DNA from: Egicoccus sp. AB-alg2
Lineage (GTDB): Bacteria; Actinomycetota; Nitriliruptoria; Nitriliruptorales; Nitriliruptoraceae
Length of the DNA stretch: 64,000 bases
Direction: 5' to 3'
Assembly (NCBI RefSeq): GCF_041821065.1
Contig: NZ_JBGUAX010000011.1
Location: 1 to 64,000, forward strand
The notes below the pieces were generated by a model that saw nothing but the letters and a program-made list of their open reading frames with translations, had not been told where the DNA came from and did no database searches. Position numbers and translations under genes: made by a program. Of the stretch, positions 7,216-16,380 are shown one piece after another. Positions within the stretch are counted from its first letter, which is position 1; every line of letters starts with the position of its first letter.

Positions 7216-7898
7216 GCCGCGGCTGCCCCGACCGACTCGGCGACCTCGGCGCGTACGTCCTCGACGGGCTCGCCCCCGAAGAGCGCATCGGCGTCGAGGC
7301 ACACCTCGCCCACTGCCCCGGCTGCCGTGCGGAGCTCGCCGAACTGCAGCCGCTACCGCACCTGCTCGCACTGGCGGAGAACGCGCCTCCGCCGCCGCCG
7401 GCCGACCTCCGCCACCGCGCCCTCGCGGCAGCCCGTCCGCGGCCGCGCGTCCGATGGCCGGCGGCCGCGGTCCTGGTGTTCGTGGCCGTGCTCGGCGGCG
7501 CGACGGTCGCCGGACTCGACGACACGACGACGCCTGACGGGCTCACCGTCGCGGTGCCCGCCGAACCCGCCGTCGGCGTGGTCGGCGAGGCGAACCTCGC
7601 CCAGGTCACGTCCGGCGTGCAGCTGCACCTCGACCTGCGCGGCCTGCAGCCGGCGGACGACGGCTACTACCACGCGTGGCTCACCCGCGGCGATCGGCGC
7701 GTGTCCGCGGGGACCTTCGTGGCCGGCGACGGTGGCCACGCCACGGCCCGGCTGCAGTGTGGCGGCCGGCTCGAGGACTACGACGCACTCCTCGTCACCT
7801 GGCACGGCCGCGGGTCCCCCGACGAGGTGGTCGCGGTGGAGCAACCCCTCCCCGACGCCACCGCTGCCCGCGCGCCCGACGCCGAAGGAGGCTGGTGA
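7212..7898 (+). CDS. Anti-sigma factor, RskA-type with zinc-binding ZAS motif
   Basis: A 228-aa membrane anti-sigma factor. The cytoplasmic N-terminus has the ZAS motif HLAHCPGC (HxxxCxxC, about residues 31-38), which binds and inhibits the sigma factor. A single transmembrane helix, WPAAAVLVFVAVLGGATVAG, lies at about 80-100. The outer domain (about 130-215) has the RskA-like pattern DDGYYHAWLTRGDRRVSAGT followed by a DALLVTWHGRGSP strand. Release of the sigma factor would be by regulated proteolysis or a redox signal through the Cys/Zn site; this is family knowledge. It is translationally coupled to the sigma gene. Confidence 0.9.
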   Translation: MSRGCPDRLGDLGAYVLDGLAPEERIGVEAHLAHCPGCRAELAELQPLPHLLALAENAPPPPPADLRHRALAAARPRPRVRWPAAAVLVFVAVLGGATVAGLDDTTTPDGLTVAVPAEPAVGVVGEANLAQVTSGVQLHLDLRGLQPADDGYYHAWLTRGDRRVSAGTFVAGDGGHATARLQCGGRLEDYDALLVTWHGRGSPDEVVAVEQPLPDATAARAPDAEGGW

Positions 7899-8054
7899 TT
7901 CGGGACCGCCTGCAACCCTCCGAGCCCGATGGGGGCCGGTGCTGGGCGCCGTGCGAGCACCGCATGCCTTCCGTCGCCCCTCACCTGGCCTGCCATGCTG
8001 AGCAGCGGTCGGGCTCGAGGGGCGGGCTCGCTGGGGCCCTTCGGTGTTGCGAAC

Positions 8055-10649
8055 ATGTCATCGATCCGTCGTCTGGTTCTGCTCACTGCGATCGCCGCCC
8101 TGATCCTGCCGCTCACCGGGGCGTCCTCGTCGGCTCTGGCCACCGGCGACGCGCCCGTCGCCGACCCTGTACCGGATCGACCGGTGGCCTCGGGCATCCA
8201 GGTGACGCTGGCGCCTTACGTCACCATTCCTGCCTCGAACCCGACGACGCCCACGGCAAGGATCAACTACCTGGGCGAGGTTCCGGACGGTTCGGGTCGA
8301 CGCTACGTCCCGGACCTGAACGGTGTCCTCTGGCTCGTGGATGACGGCGAACCCGTCCGCTACCTGGACCCGGCTTCGCTCCTACCTCGCTTCGTGCGTT
8401 CGCCCGGACTGGGTTCGGGGCTCGGTTTCGTCGCGTTCCACCCGGACTTCGCGAACAACGGCCGCTTCTACACCGTGCACACCGAGGACGGGATGGCCGC
8501 GGACGTGCCTCGGCCCTCTCTCCCGTCTCCCTCGACATCGCCACTTCACGGCGTCGTGACGGAGTGGCGTGCGGAGGATCCGGCGGCTGCGACGTTCAGC
8601 GGGACGCGTCGCGAGTTGTTGCGCATCGGCTTTCGCACCCCCAATCACGGCATACAACAGATCGGCTTCGATCCGACCGTGAGCGTGAACGACCCTGATC
8701 ACGGACTGCTGTACCTGGGAGTGGGCGACGGCGAGACGCCGTCGACGTGGACGGACGCTCCTCAGCGGCTCGACAGCCCCCGCGGCAAGATCCTGCGCAT
8801 CGACCCCACCGGGAGCAACAGCGGCAACGGACGCTATGGGATCCCCGCTGACAACCCGTTCGCCGGGCGGCACGGAGCACTGCCCGAGGTCTTCGCCCTC
8901 GGGCTTCGAAACCCGCACCGGTTCAGCTGGGACCCCCTCGACGGGCGCATGCTGCTGGGCAACATCGGTGAGAAGCGGGTCGAGTCGATCTACGACGTTC
9001 GCGCCGGGGACAACTTCGGATGGAACGTCCGCGAGGGCGCCTTCGCGTTCCGAAGGGAGGACCCCACACAGGTCTACCCCCTGCCAGCGGACGACCACGC
9101 CTCCGGTTTCACCTACCCCGTGGCCAGCTTCGACAATCCTGCCGATGGCGTCGCGATCGTGGGCGGGTTCGTCTATCGGGGCAGCGAGGTACCGGAGCTC
9201 CACGGTCGGTACGTGTTCAGCGACGTCGCGCGGGGTCGGTTGTACTACACGGATGCCGACCGCATGTCGCGTGGGGGCCACGCGGCACCGCTGCACGAAC
9301 TCGAGATCGTCACGCCGACGGGTGTCGTGACCGACATGCGGCAGCTCGCCGGTCAAGAACGTGTCGACCTTCGTCTCGGCCAGGATGCGAGTGGTGAGCT
9401 CTACGTTCTCGCCAAGGCCAACGGTCGAATCTGGCGCATCGTCGATGCCGAGCGAGTAGGCGCCTGCGGGTCGCCGGACACAACAGTCGCGGAAGTCATG
9501 GGCCGTGGCGACTGGGAGCCGGTGACCCCCACACGCTGGCGATTCCCTGGGTCGGAGGTCGTGCTGGCCGAGCCCGGCACCGCCCGGCCTGGACCACGAC
9601 GACCCTTCGAGTACGCACTCGTCGACGCTGGGCCGACCTACCGATCTGTCGTGATCGACGCCGAGGTGCGACTCGACACGCCGGTCAGCGGCCGCGGCGA
9701 AGACGTCGTCCTCGTCGTCGCACACCAGGCGGACACCCGGTTCTACTACGTCCACCTCGCCGACGTCACGAACGGAACCCACAACGGGATCTTTGCGGTC
9801 GTCGACGCACATCGCCGCCGGATCGACCAGCACTGGGACGGCCAGTCGGGCATCGCACCGGCACTGACGGACAACGACTGGCATCGCATCCGCGTGGTGC
9901 ACTGCTCGCCGACGGGGAGGCTCGAGGTCTACCTCGACGACATGTTGCGGCCTGCGATGACGGCAAACGACACGCGTCTCGACGGCGGTCGGGTCGGCTT
10001 CGGTTCCTTTGACAACACCGGGCGCATCCGAAACCTGAGGGTCAACGGCGAACGTCGTACCGGCCGGATCATGTCGTGTCCGGCCGGGACGGGCAGTGGC
10101 TTCGTCGACGTGCCGGCTTCCTCCCCGCATGCCGCCGGCACGCGGTGTGCCGACGCCCTCGGCCTGTTCGTAGGGGGCAACGATGGCCGCTTCCGCCCTG
10201 ATGGGACGCTCACACGTGCCCAGGCCGCGACGGTGATCGACCGACTCGCCACCGGGACCGGCCATCCGATCCGCGGGGCGAGACGGACCTTTCCCGATGT
10301 GTCCAGCACCGACGTGCACCGAGACGCGATCGAACGGTTGGCTGGCGCGGGCGTACTCGGCGGATTCGACGACGGGACGTTTCGGCCTCGGACGAGGATC
10401 ACCCGGGCACAGTTGGCGGCGCTTCTCGTGCGGCTCGCCGAGGAGGCCGGCGGGCAGTCGCTCCCGCGAGGCGAGCGCTTCGTCGACGTTCCGGCAGGCA
10501 GCACCCACGACGATGTACTGCGCAAGGCGCGCAGGGCAGGAATCTTCCTCGGTGACGAGCATGGGCGGGCATTCCCCAGCACCGACCTCCGCCGCGATCA
10601 GGCGGCGAGCCTCGTCACACGCTCGTTGTCCACGTTGCCCGCTCCATGA
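8055..10649 (+). CDS. Secreted PQQ/sorbosone-dehydrogenase-like enzyme with C-terminal SLH anchor
   Basis: An 864-aa exported protein. A signal peptide covers about residues 1-32 (LVLLTAIAALILPLTGASSS). A six-bladed propeller of the glucose/sorbosone dehydrogenase (GSDH) family spans about 40-475; HPDFANNGRFYTVHTE, VGDGE, GKILRIDP, ALGLRNPHRFSWDP and DNFGWNVREG are family landmarks. A jelly-roll (LamG/DUF1080-like) domain follows at about 490-675, with YYVHLADVTNGTHNGIFAVV. Three SLH repeats at about 681-864 (first: FVDVPASSPHAAGTRCADAL) would bind the enzyme to the cell-wall polymer. It probably oxidises a sugar or polyol outside the cell, perhaps using PQQ. I chose the ATG at 8055 because the signal peptide begins there; the frame is open from 7929. 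Confidence 0.88.
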   Translation: MSSIRRLVLLTAIAALILPLTGASSSALATGDAPVADPVPDRPVASGIQVTLAPYVTIPASNPTTPTARINYLGEVPDGSGRRYVPDLNGVLWLVDDGEPVRYLDPASLLPRFVRSPGLGSGLGFVAFHPDFANNGRFYTVHTEDGMAADVPRPSLPSPSTSPLHGVVTEWRAEDPAAATFSGTRRELLRIGFRTPNHGIQQIGFDPTVSVNDPDHGLLYLGVGDGETPSTWTDAPQRLDSPRGKILRIDPTGSNSGNGRYGIPADNPFAGRHGALPEVFALGLRNPHRFSWDPLDGRMLLGNIGEKRVESIYDVRAGDNFGWNVREGAFAFRREDPTQVYPLPADDHASGFTYPVASFDNPADGVAIVGGFVYRGSEVPELHGRYVFSDVARGRLYYTDADRMSRGGHAAPLHELEIVTPTGVVTDMRQLAGQERVDLRLGQDASGELYVLAKANGRIWRIVDAERVGACGSPDTTVAEVMGRGDWEPVTPTRWRFPGSEVVLAEPGTARPGPRRPFEYALVDAGPTYRSVVIDAEVRLDTPVSGRGEDVVLVVAHQADTRFYYVHLADVTNGTHNGIFAVVDAHRRRIDQHWDGQSGIAPALTDNDWHRIRVVHCSPTGRLEVYLDDMLRPAMTANDTRLDGGRVGFGSFDNTGRIRNLRVNGERRTGRIMSCPAGTGSGFVDVPASSPHAAGTRCADALGLFVGGNDGRFRPDGTLTRAQAATVIDRLATGTGHPIRGARRTFPDVSSTDVHRDAIERLAGAGVLGGFDDGTFRPRTRITRAQLAALLVRLAEEAGGQSLPRGERFVDVPAGSTHDDVLRKARRAGIFLGDEHGRAFPSTDLRRDQAASLVTRSLSTLPAP

Positions 10650-10722
10650 TGGCCGGGCGCGTCGAAGGCGAGTGAGCGCAGGGATCGGATCTCACCGCGG
10701 CGCACGTGGAAGAGCCTGCGGG

Positions 10723-11457
10723 TCACGTGGCCAGCAGTAGTGCCGTGTAGAGGACGGCTGCCAGGGCGAACGGCGACCATCTCGACGCGCGGTCCTCGGG
10801 AAGCTCCTCCTTCAGCACGTTCATGACCACGCCACCCGCGAGGAAGGCGACCAGCAACCCCAGCACTGCTGGTGCGAGGTCGGTCACTCCTCCGATCGCC
10901 CAGCCCGCCATGACACCGCCCGCCAACAGCCAGCGACCGACGGCGTGGTACAGACGCCCGTGATGCTGGCGCAGGCCGTAGTCGTTGACGAGGAAGTGCA
11001 CGCCCATGGCCACCGCGAAGAACACGAGGCTGGCGACGGACGCACGTTGCGTGAGCAGGTAGCCGATGATGCCGTTGTAGATCGCGTACGTACCCAGACG
11101 GAGCCAGCCCACACCTGCCGACGTCGACGCGGACGTCTCGCGCGGCGGTCGGCCCGACATCGCGCGCGTGGCTCGTGAACGCCGGGCCGCGAGCTCGAGC
11201 CCGTAGAACACGCCCAGCCCGAACAGCGCGACGATCCAGGCGTGGATCTCCAGGTACGCGAGCCACCCCTGGACGAGCGTCTCCTCCAGTTGCCGTTGGA
11301 TGTCGGCGAGCTCGGGCAGCAGGTGCACGAACACGTAGGCGACGGAGATCCCCGACCCGGCCGACAGCATCCAGCTGCGTGGGATGACCCGGAGCCGGCG
11401 GACGTGCCCGCCGACGACGTGCAGGGTCGCGAGTCCGAGGGCGGCCACGGCGTCCAC
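10723..11457 (-). CDS. Integral membrane protein of unknown function (ZIP-like topology)
   Basis: A 244-aa membrane protein with about seven or eight hydrophobic segments, for example SGISVAYVFVHLLPEL, WIVALFGLGVFYGLEL and VLGLLVAFLAGGVVMNVLKE. The VHLLPEL element in the second helix recalls the HxxPE motif of ZIP metal transporters, but the other conserved ZIP histidines are not obvious, so metal transport is only a possibility. The GTG at 11457 is preferred because AAGGGGA lies about 6 nt upstream; the frame continues to an alternative start at 11532. It is convergent with the SLH-GSDH gene and is at the left end of the leftward polysaccharide group. Function unknown. Confidence 0.7.
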   Translation of the reverse strand: MDAVAALGLATLHVVGGHVRRLRVIPRSWMLSAGSGISVAYVFVHLLPELADIQRQLEETLVQGWLAYLEIHAWIVALFGLGVFYGLELAARRSRATRAMSGRPPRETSASTSAGVGWLRLGTYAIYNGIIGYLLTQRASVASLVFFAVAMGVHFLVNDYGLRQHHGRLYHAVGRWLLAGGVMAGWAIGGVTDLAPAVLGLLVAFLAGGVVMNVLKEELPEDRASRWSPFALAAVLYTALLLAT

Positions 11458-11666
11458 GGTCGTCCCCTTCCATGCCGGTGCGCTGGCCCGCCGGCGAGAC
11501 TGCCCGGGCAGCACCGCCCGCGCCGGCCCCACCTCGCCGCCACGTGGCCCCGGCCGGGAGGACCTGGCCTCAGCGCTTCGGCGGCGGCTGCCGCTCTGCT
11601 TCGGCAGTCGGGTGGCTCGGCGGACGAGGTCGGCCCGCTCGGCGGCGGCCGAGCATGGCCGGTAGC

Positions 11667-12431
11667 TCAGCGGCGGAGGCGCAGCAGCCCCGCGACGCGG
11701 CGACGGCTCTGCGGCGAAGTGCCCGCAAGCCGGAGTCGGAGATAACCGGGCTGGGTCTTCACCCTCAGCCCACGCAGCGTGTTGACCCGGTAGATCCCCG
11801 TTCGCGGCACCGCGAGGGGACCGACCGGCTCCCGACGCTCCGGGAGGCTGAACGCGACGAAGTAGCCGGCACTCCTCGCGGCCTCGCGGGTCACCCGGTC
11901 GTGGTGACCGCGCGGGTAGGCCACCGTGTCGATGCGCTCCCCGAGCAGGTCTTCAAGGGCTTCACGGCTCTGCCGCAGCTCCTGCAACTGTTCCGCGAAG
12001 GTCAACTCCGGCAGGTCGCGGTGCGTGACGGTATGGGAACCGAACCGGATGCCGGCGGCACGCATCTCCAGGATCTGGTCCCGGTCGAGGCAGCGAAGGT
12101 CGCGCGGAACGACATCCTCACGGACCCAGTCCACGGGCGTCTCACGATCGTGAAGGGTCCGCGTCACCACGTAAACGGTGGCCGGGAGGCCGAGTCGTCG
12201 CAGGACCGGGAACGCGTGGTGGTACACCCCGTCGAAACCGTCGTCGAACGTCAGCAACGCCCATCCCGGTGGCAGCTGGCCCCGGCCGTCGAACCGCCGC
12301 TTGGCCTCGGGGAGGTCGACGACGCGGCGTCGACGAGCAAGCCACTCGGCCTGCTGCTCGAAGGCTTCGGGACGGACCGCGAGCGGGCTCTCCCAGCCAC
12401 TCTCGACCGTGTGGTAGCAGAGGACCGTCAC
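11667..12431 (-). CDS. Polysaccharide deacetylase (NodB homology)
   Basis: A 254-aa carbohydrate-esterase family 4 protein. Motif 1, LLTFDDGFDG (about residues 53-62), supplies the catalytic base and a metal-binding Asp. Motif 2, GSHTVTH (H-x3-H, about 114-120), supplies the metal-binding histidines. RIDTVAYPRGHHD (about 150-162) matches motif 3. It removes N- or O-acetyl groups from a glycan. The start is the GTG at 12431, where YHT (a typical N-terminal strand) begins three codons later; the ribosome-binding site is weak and an upstream start is possible. With no clear signal peptide from this start, it may act on lipid-linked or membrane-proximal intermediates. It lies downstream of two FemAB-like genes on the same strand. 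Confidence 0.88.
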   Translation of the reverse strand: MTVLCYHTVESGWESPLAVRPEAFEQQAEWLARRRRVVDLPEAKRRFDGRGQLPPGWALLTFDDGFDGVYHHAFPVLRRLGLPATVYVVTRTLHDRETPVDWVREDVVPRDLRCLDRDQILEMRAAGIRFGSHTVTHRDLPELTFAEQLQELRQSREALEDLLGERIDTVAYPRGHHDRVTREAARSAGYFVAFSLPERREPVGPLAVPRTGIYRVNTLRGLRVKTQPGYLRLRLAGTSPQSRRRVAGLLRLRR

Positions 12432-12600
12432 GGGCCGCTCACGTCGACTCGAGGAGCACCTGGCCCGGTCCCCATGGCCTCCTCCCGTTCCGCACCCGAC
12501 CACAGAAGCCCCGCCCTCGGATGCCCGTGGCAGGCAGGGTGCCAGGCTACCGACGCGGGGAGGTGACCGGCTGGGTCGGTGCGTTGCCGTCCGGGCACGT

Positions 12601-13686
12601 TCAGGCCGCGCGGTCAGATCGAACGGCGGCACGAAGCTCTCGTGCCGCTGCCATGAGCCGCTTGGCCCGCGGTCGGACCCGCTCCTGGAGCAGGAGCGAG
12701 GTGCGACCCGCGAGCGTGGCGGGATGCAGGTTGACGACGTTCCAGTTCCGCGTGAGATCGGTCCACTCACGCTTGTACTCGTCGTTGCGCCCACCGAACT
12801 CGTAGGAGCTCAACCGATGGTCGAAGGCACGCCGGATCATCTCCTCCCGCAGGAGCTGACCCGGCGCGTAGCGGTGCCACGCGGGGTCGTACCCCGTCTT
12901 CAGCAGATGGTGGCGTCCGTGCTGCTCGATGCACACGTCGACCGCGATAGCCGTGCCGCCGGCTTCCAGGAAGGCGAGGACGAGCCAGCCCTGCGAAGCG
13001 GCCCAACGTGCGAGACCCGTGTAGTAGTTCCGGGCCGGCGGGTCGGTGACGATCGCCGTGCCGGTGTCCAGCTTCCAGCCGGACGCCTCCAGAGCGAACG
13101 CGCGCGCGAGCAGCCCATCGAGATTGCGAGAGCCGTCGTGGACCACCACGCGAACCTCGCCGTGTTCGGCCAGCCGCCGTCGGCGACGGCGCAGTTCGCT
13201 CCGGAATCTGGTGCGCAATTGCTGGTGGTAGGCGTCGAAGTCCCCGCCCTCCACCCGGACGTAGGGTGAGCGTTCCAGAATGCGGTCGCGCAGCTGTGCC
13301 CGCCCGACGTGCACTGCTGCTCGCTGCAGTCGGTCGCGATCCTCGTCGGGGACGAACCGGAGTTCCGTGCGCGCCGGAGCCCGACGGCTGAGCAGCCACA
13401 CCATCCCCGCCACGGCCTCGTCGTCGGCCAGCAGCAGCTGGCTCGCCGGGGTGTGCCAATTCGTCACCGTCCGCCACGTGCCACGCACCTCGTGCAGCGG
13501 CAGCACACCGACCAGATCACCGTCCCGCTCGGCGAGCACCACCCGGAGCCGGCCGCCGCCGAACGCCCGTCGGTGGATGTCCACGTGAGCCGGACGCACG
13601 AAGGGCGATCCCCCCAGCCGCTCCGCGAGCTCCTCCCAGGCGTCCGCCACGGAGGGGATGTCGGACGACGTCCGCAGCCGCATCAT
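12601..13686 (-). CDS. FemAB/CelD-like GNAT acyltransferase (first of two)
   Basis: A 361-aa protein of the BioF2-like/CelD acetyltransferase group (double GNAT fold). The second GNAT half is marked by GWLVLAFLEAGGTAIAVDVC, then HHLLKTGYDPAWHRYAPGQL (acyl donor loop region, about residues 255-300), and YEFGGRNDEYKREWTD. Such proteins transfer acyl or aminoacyl groups to cell-surface polymers or their precursors; the exact donor is unknown. The ATG at 13686 overlaps the stop of the preceding gene (ATGA), so both are translated together; a second ATG follows immediately. Its companion at 13683..14837 is a distant homologue. Confidence 0.82.
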   Translation of the reverse strand: MMRLRTSSDIPSVADAWEELAERLGGSPFVRPAHVDIHRRAFGGGRLRVVLAERDGDLVGVLPLHEVRGTWRTVTNWHTPASQLLLADDEAVAGMVWLLSRRAPARTELRFVPDEDRDRLQRAAVHVGRAQLRDRILERSPYVRVEGGDFDAYHQQLRTRFRSELRRRRRRLAEHGEVRVVVHDGSRNLDGLLARAFALEASGWKLDTGTAIVTDPPARNYYTGLARWAASQGWLVLAFLEAGGTAIAVDVCIEQHGRHHLLKTGYDPAWHRYAPGQLLREEMIRRAFDHRLSSYEFGGRNDEYKREWTDLTRNWNVVNLHPATLAGRTSLLLQERVRPRAKRLMAAARELRAAVRSDRAA

Positions 13687-14837
13687 CGCGCGAGCCGCGC
13701 CCGGGCCTGCTGCCGACTCGCGCGCAAGGCCTGGAGCAGTCGGGCCGCACGCTCGTCGTCCCCTGCGGCCACTTCCAGCCGGCCCCGCAGACGTTGGGCA
13801 CCGAAGACTCGGACGCCGAGGGCCGAACTGGACCACGCCAGCAGTTCGAGTGCCCGCTCCTCGCCGTTGGCCATGCTCAGCTTGTAGGGCTCCTGTCCCA
13901 TCATCCAGTCGATGGTGTCCAGCGCGGGATCGTCGAGCACCCGTTTCACGAGCTCGAGCATGATGAGCCGCCCGGGGCTGTAGCTCGCCCAGCGGGGTGC
14001 GTGGTGGCCGTTGTAGAACCGGTAGGCGTTGCCGTCGAGCAGGTTGATGGTGTACCCCGCCACCTCGCCCCCGGCGCGGAGGATCACGAGCTCAACGGCA
14101 CCCTGGCCAGCGAGGGCGAGGGTCACCTCGCGCAGGAACCGCTCCCGGCCGGGCTCGTCGAGCGGAGAGCGACCGAGCATCTCCCGCTCCCGCGCTCGAC
14201 ACACCGCCACGATCTCGTCGAGCTCCGCGCGGATCCGGGCTGGCTCCCTCAGGAACTCCACCCGGGGGTGGTGACCGTCGCGTTCGAGGCGGTTCCACCG
14301 GTTCCGGGCCTGCCCACGGTGGTTCTTCGAGAGGTAGGCGCGGACCTCGCGTCGCGTGATGTGCGTCTGCGGCGAGGAGCGACCAGGCAGCAGCCGTGCA
14401 CGACGCAGCCGCGCAGCGACACGCACCGCGACCAGGTCGTCCGGGGGAAGCTGACGCAACGCCAGGGTCCAGCCCGAACGCAGATTCGCCAGCTGCGAGG
14501 TCAGCGCATCGGCCAGCCTGTTGGCCGCCGGTTCGTCGAGCGCGGGCAGCCGGGCATGGTCGCTCACCCCGTCGGCGATCAGGACGAGCTCGCTGTGCCA
14601 GCGCCGACGCTGCCGGACCAGCGGCGCGGCGGCCCGCAGCCGGCCGCGCGTGTCCCTTGCCGCCAACACCCACGGCTGCGCATCCGGGAACGCCCGTAGC
14701 CAGGTGCCGAGCCAGGACACCCGTGCGGTGATCGGTGCGTCGACGGCCTCCAGCAGCACCTCGAGTTCATCGGCGTGCTCCGCGAAACGGTCCCGGCCCG
14801 CCCACAACTCGACACGCAGATCACGGTCCGCCGACAT
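13683..14837 (-). CDS. FemAB/CelD-like GNAT acyltransferase (second of two)
   Basis: A 384-aa protein with the same architecture as its coupled neighbour. The core is YLSKNHRGQARNRWNRLERD (about residues 155-175), followed by an arm rich in Arg/Glu, then VELVILRAGGEVAGYTINLL and YRFYNGHHAPRWASYSPGRL (about 250-300), the usual CelD-type signature, and a YKLSMANGEE end. It is the first gene of the leftward group and diverges from the Wzy-like gene across a 203-bp gap. The ATG at 14837 is chosen because homology-like content begins there; an open frame runs up to 14909. It probably acylates a sugar unit of the polymer made by the locus; that role is inferred from location. Confidence 0.82.
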   Translation of the reverse strand: MSADRDLRVELWAGRDRFAEHADELEVLLEAVDAPITARVSWLGTWLRAFPDAQPWVLAARDTRGRLRAAAPLVRQRRRWHSELVLIADGVSDHARLPALDEPAANRLADALTSQLANLRSGWTLALRQLPPDDLVAVRVAARLRRARLLPGRSSPQTHITRREVRAYLSKNHRGQARNRWNRLERDGHHPRVEFLREPARIRAELDEIVAVCRAREREMLGRSPLDEPGRERFLREVTLALAGQGAVELVILRAGGEVAGYTINLLDGNAYRFYNGHHAPRWASYSPGRLIMLELVKRVLDDPALDTIDWMMGQEPYKLSMANGEERALELLAWSSSALGVRVFGAQRLRGRLEVAAGDDERAARLLQALRASRQQARARLAR

Positions 14838-15028
14838 CAGGCACCATCCGCCGTCGGCCTGCCAACAGCTGCGAGCTGCAGGAGCCGGTCCGACCGCCGT
14901 GCAACGCACAGGCTAACGCGCCACGCCGCGTGGCGGCCGTGGATCCCGGGTCGAGAGTTCGAGGGCATGTGTCCTGTGCACCGACCGTCGTCGCCGCGTG
15001 GACGACCGCCTCCGACACCCGGTCGACG

Positions 15029-15034
15029 TAGCAT
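15029..15034 (+). promoter_or_regulatory. Candidate -10 (TAGCAT) giving a leaderless wzy-like mRNA
   Basis: TAGCAT ends 6 nt before the ATG at 15041. No Shine-Dalgarno sequence lies between them. A transcript starting the usual 6-8 nt after the -10 would begin at or next to the start codon. Confidence 0.35.
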
Positions 15035-15040
15035 CTGCCC

Positions 15041-16357
15041 ATGCCACTGAACCCGGTGATCGTCGCGCTGGTTCTGGCGCTGCTGCCGTTTCTGGGGCTC
15101 GCCGGCCTCAGCGCGATGAGACGCCCCGTCGTGCTCCTCGCCACCTACGCCGCGATCGTGCCCTTCGGCTCCTCGTTGGCGGTCCCCGGGATCGGCGGGT
15201 CCTTCGGCACCGTCTCCACGATCCTCGCGCTCCTCATCTCCGGCATGCTCGTCGTCAAGCTGCTGCTGGGCGGGGATCGGGCGCCGGAGCTCCCGGCGCC
15301 TCTGCCGTGGTGGATGCTCGTGGTCGTCGCTGCCATGCTCACGGTGGCCTGGTCCATCGACACCTCGGCCACGATGGGCGGCATCGTGGTGCTGCTGAGC
15401 CTGTTGATGCTCTACGTCGTTGCCTCCCTGGTCGACGTACGCCCCGAGGGACTGATCACCATCGGGACCGCCTCAGCGGTCTCTGGAGCCCTGGTTGGCG
15501 TGACCGCCCTGGTGCAGCTCGCGACCGGCACGATGGCGACCGAGCCCGTGACCGGGGTGCCGAGGTTCGCGCTCGCCGGCGGCGGCGGCGAAACCGGCGA
15601 TCCGAACATCACGGCCGCAGGGCTGATGTTGCCGCTCTCGATCGCGGTGTTCCGAGCGGTGGAGCGGGGACGATCCCGGCGAAGCCGGTCCCTCTACAGC
15701 CTGGGAGCGGGACTGACGGTGACCGCGATCCTCCTGACCGGCTCGCGCGGAGGGATCCTGGGGCTGATGGCCATCACCGGGGTCCTGCTGTTGGCCGAGC
15801 CCGCGCGACGACCGAGCCCGCGCCACGTCCTGATCGGTCTGCTCGTGGTCAGCGCGCTCTTCACGCTCACACCTACGAACGTGCAGGAACGCCTGCAGGA
15901 CGCGAGCTCCACCGGCCGCACCGACATCTGGCGCATCGGTCTGGCCGCCTGCGACGACTACTGCCTGCTCGGCAGCGGCTGGGCGACGTTCCGGCAGGTG
16001 CACGCCCGCGGACTGCTCGAGTCGCCCGACCGGATCGGCTGGGTCTTCGGCTACGACCCCCACAACGTCTGGCTGCAGATGCTCGTGCAGGCGGGGGTGC
16101 TGGCGCTCGTGCTGTTCACGGGGGCCCTGGTGGTCAGCTACCGAGCGCTGCGCCGCGTCCCCGCCGCTTGGCGCGGACCGCCGATGGCCGCGCTCACCGC
16201 ACTCCTGGCTGCCAACATCTTCGTCAGCAACTTCGACTTCAAGTACTTCTGGTTGACGCTGCTGTACGTCAACCTCTCGCTCACCGCCTCTGGATATCTT
16301 CGGAACGGAGCGGTCCAGGGTCTGCCACGGGAGTCCCACGCGTTGGTCGGGGGCTGA
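15041..16357 (+). CDS. O-antigen ligase / Wzy polymerase-like membrane protein
   Basis: A 438-aa polytopic membrane protein with about 11-12 hydrophobic segments. The Wzy_C/O-antigen-ligase signature is present: TGSRGGILGLMAI (about residues 228-240), then a large external loop containing GSGWATFRQVHARGL and GYDPHNVWLQMLVQAGVLAL (about 340-360), the HN-xx-LQ motif. It would polymerise or ligate undecaprenyl-linked repeat units at the outer face of the membrane. It is the first gene of a rightward operon; the next start lies 24 nt beyond the overlapped stop. Wzy polymerase and ligase cannot be told apart from sequence alone. Confidence 0.88.
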   Translation: MPLNPVIVALVLALLPFLGLAGLSAMRRPVVLLATYAAIVPFGSSLAVPGIGGSFGTVSTILALLISGMLVVKLLLGGDRAPELPAPLPWWMLVVVAAMLTVAWSIDTSATMGGIVVLLSLLMLYVVASLVDVRPEGLITIGTASAVSGALVGVTALVQLATGTMATEPVTGVPRFALAGGGGETGDPNITAAGLMLPLSIAVFRAVERGRSRRSRSLYSLGAGLTVTAILLTGSRGGILGLMAITGVLLLAEPARRPSPRHVLIGLLVVSALFTLTPTNVQERLQDASSTGRTDIWRIGLAACDDYCLLGSGWATFRQVHARGLLESPDRIGWVFGYDPHNVWLQMLVQAGVLALVLFTGALVVSYRALRRVPAAWRGPPMAALTALLAANIFVSNFDFKYFWLTLLYVNLSLTASGYLRNGAVQGLPRESHALVGG

Positions 16358-16380
16358 TGGCCTCACCGGAGGAGGACCGG

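Noticed and set aside
16357-16380. Alternative ATG at 16357 for the Wzz-like gene (overlapping the Wzy-like stop)
   Set aside because: The ATG at 16381 has a much stronger GGAGGAGG at 5 nt; the extra eight residues are polar and dispensable. It cannot be excluded.
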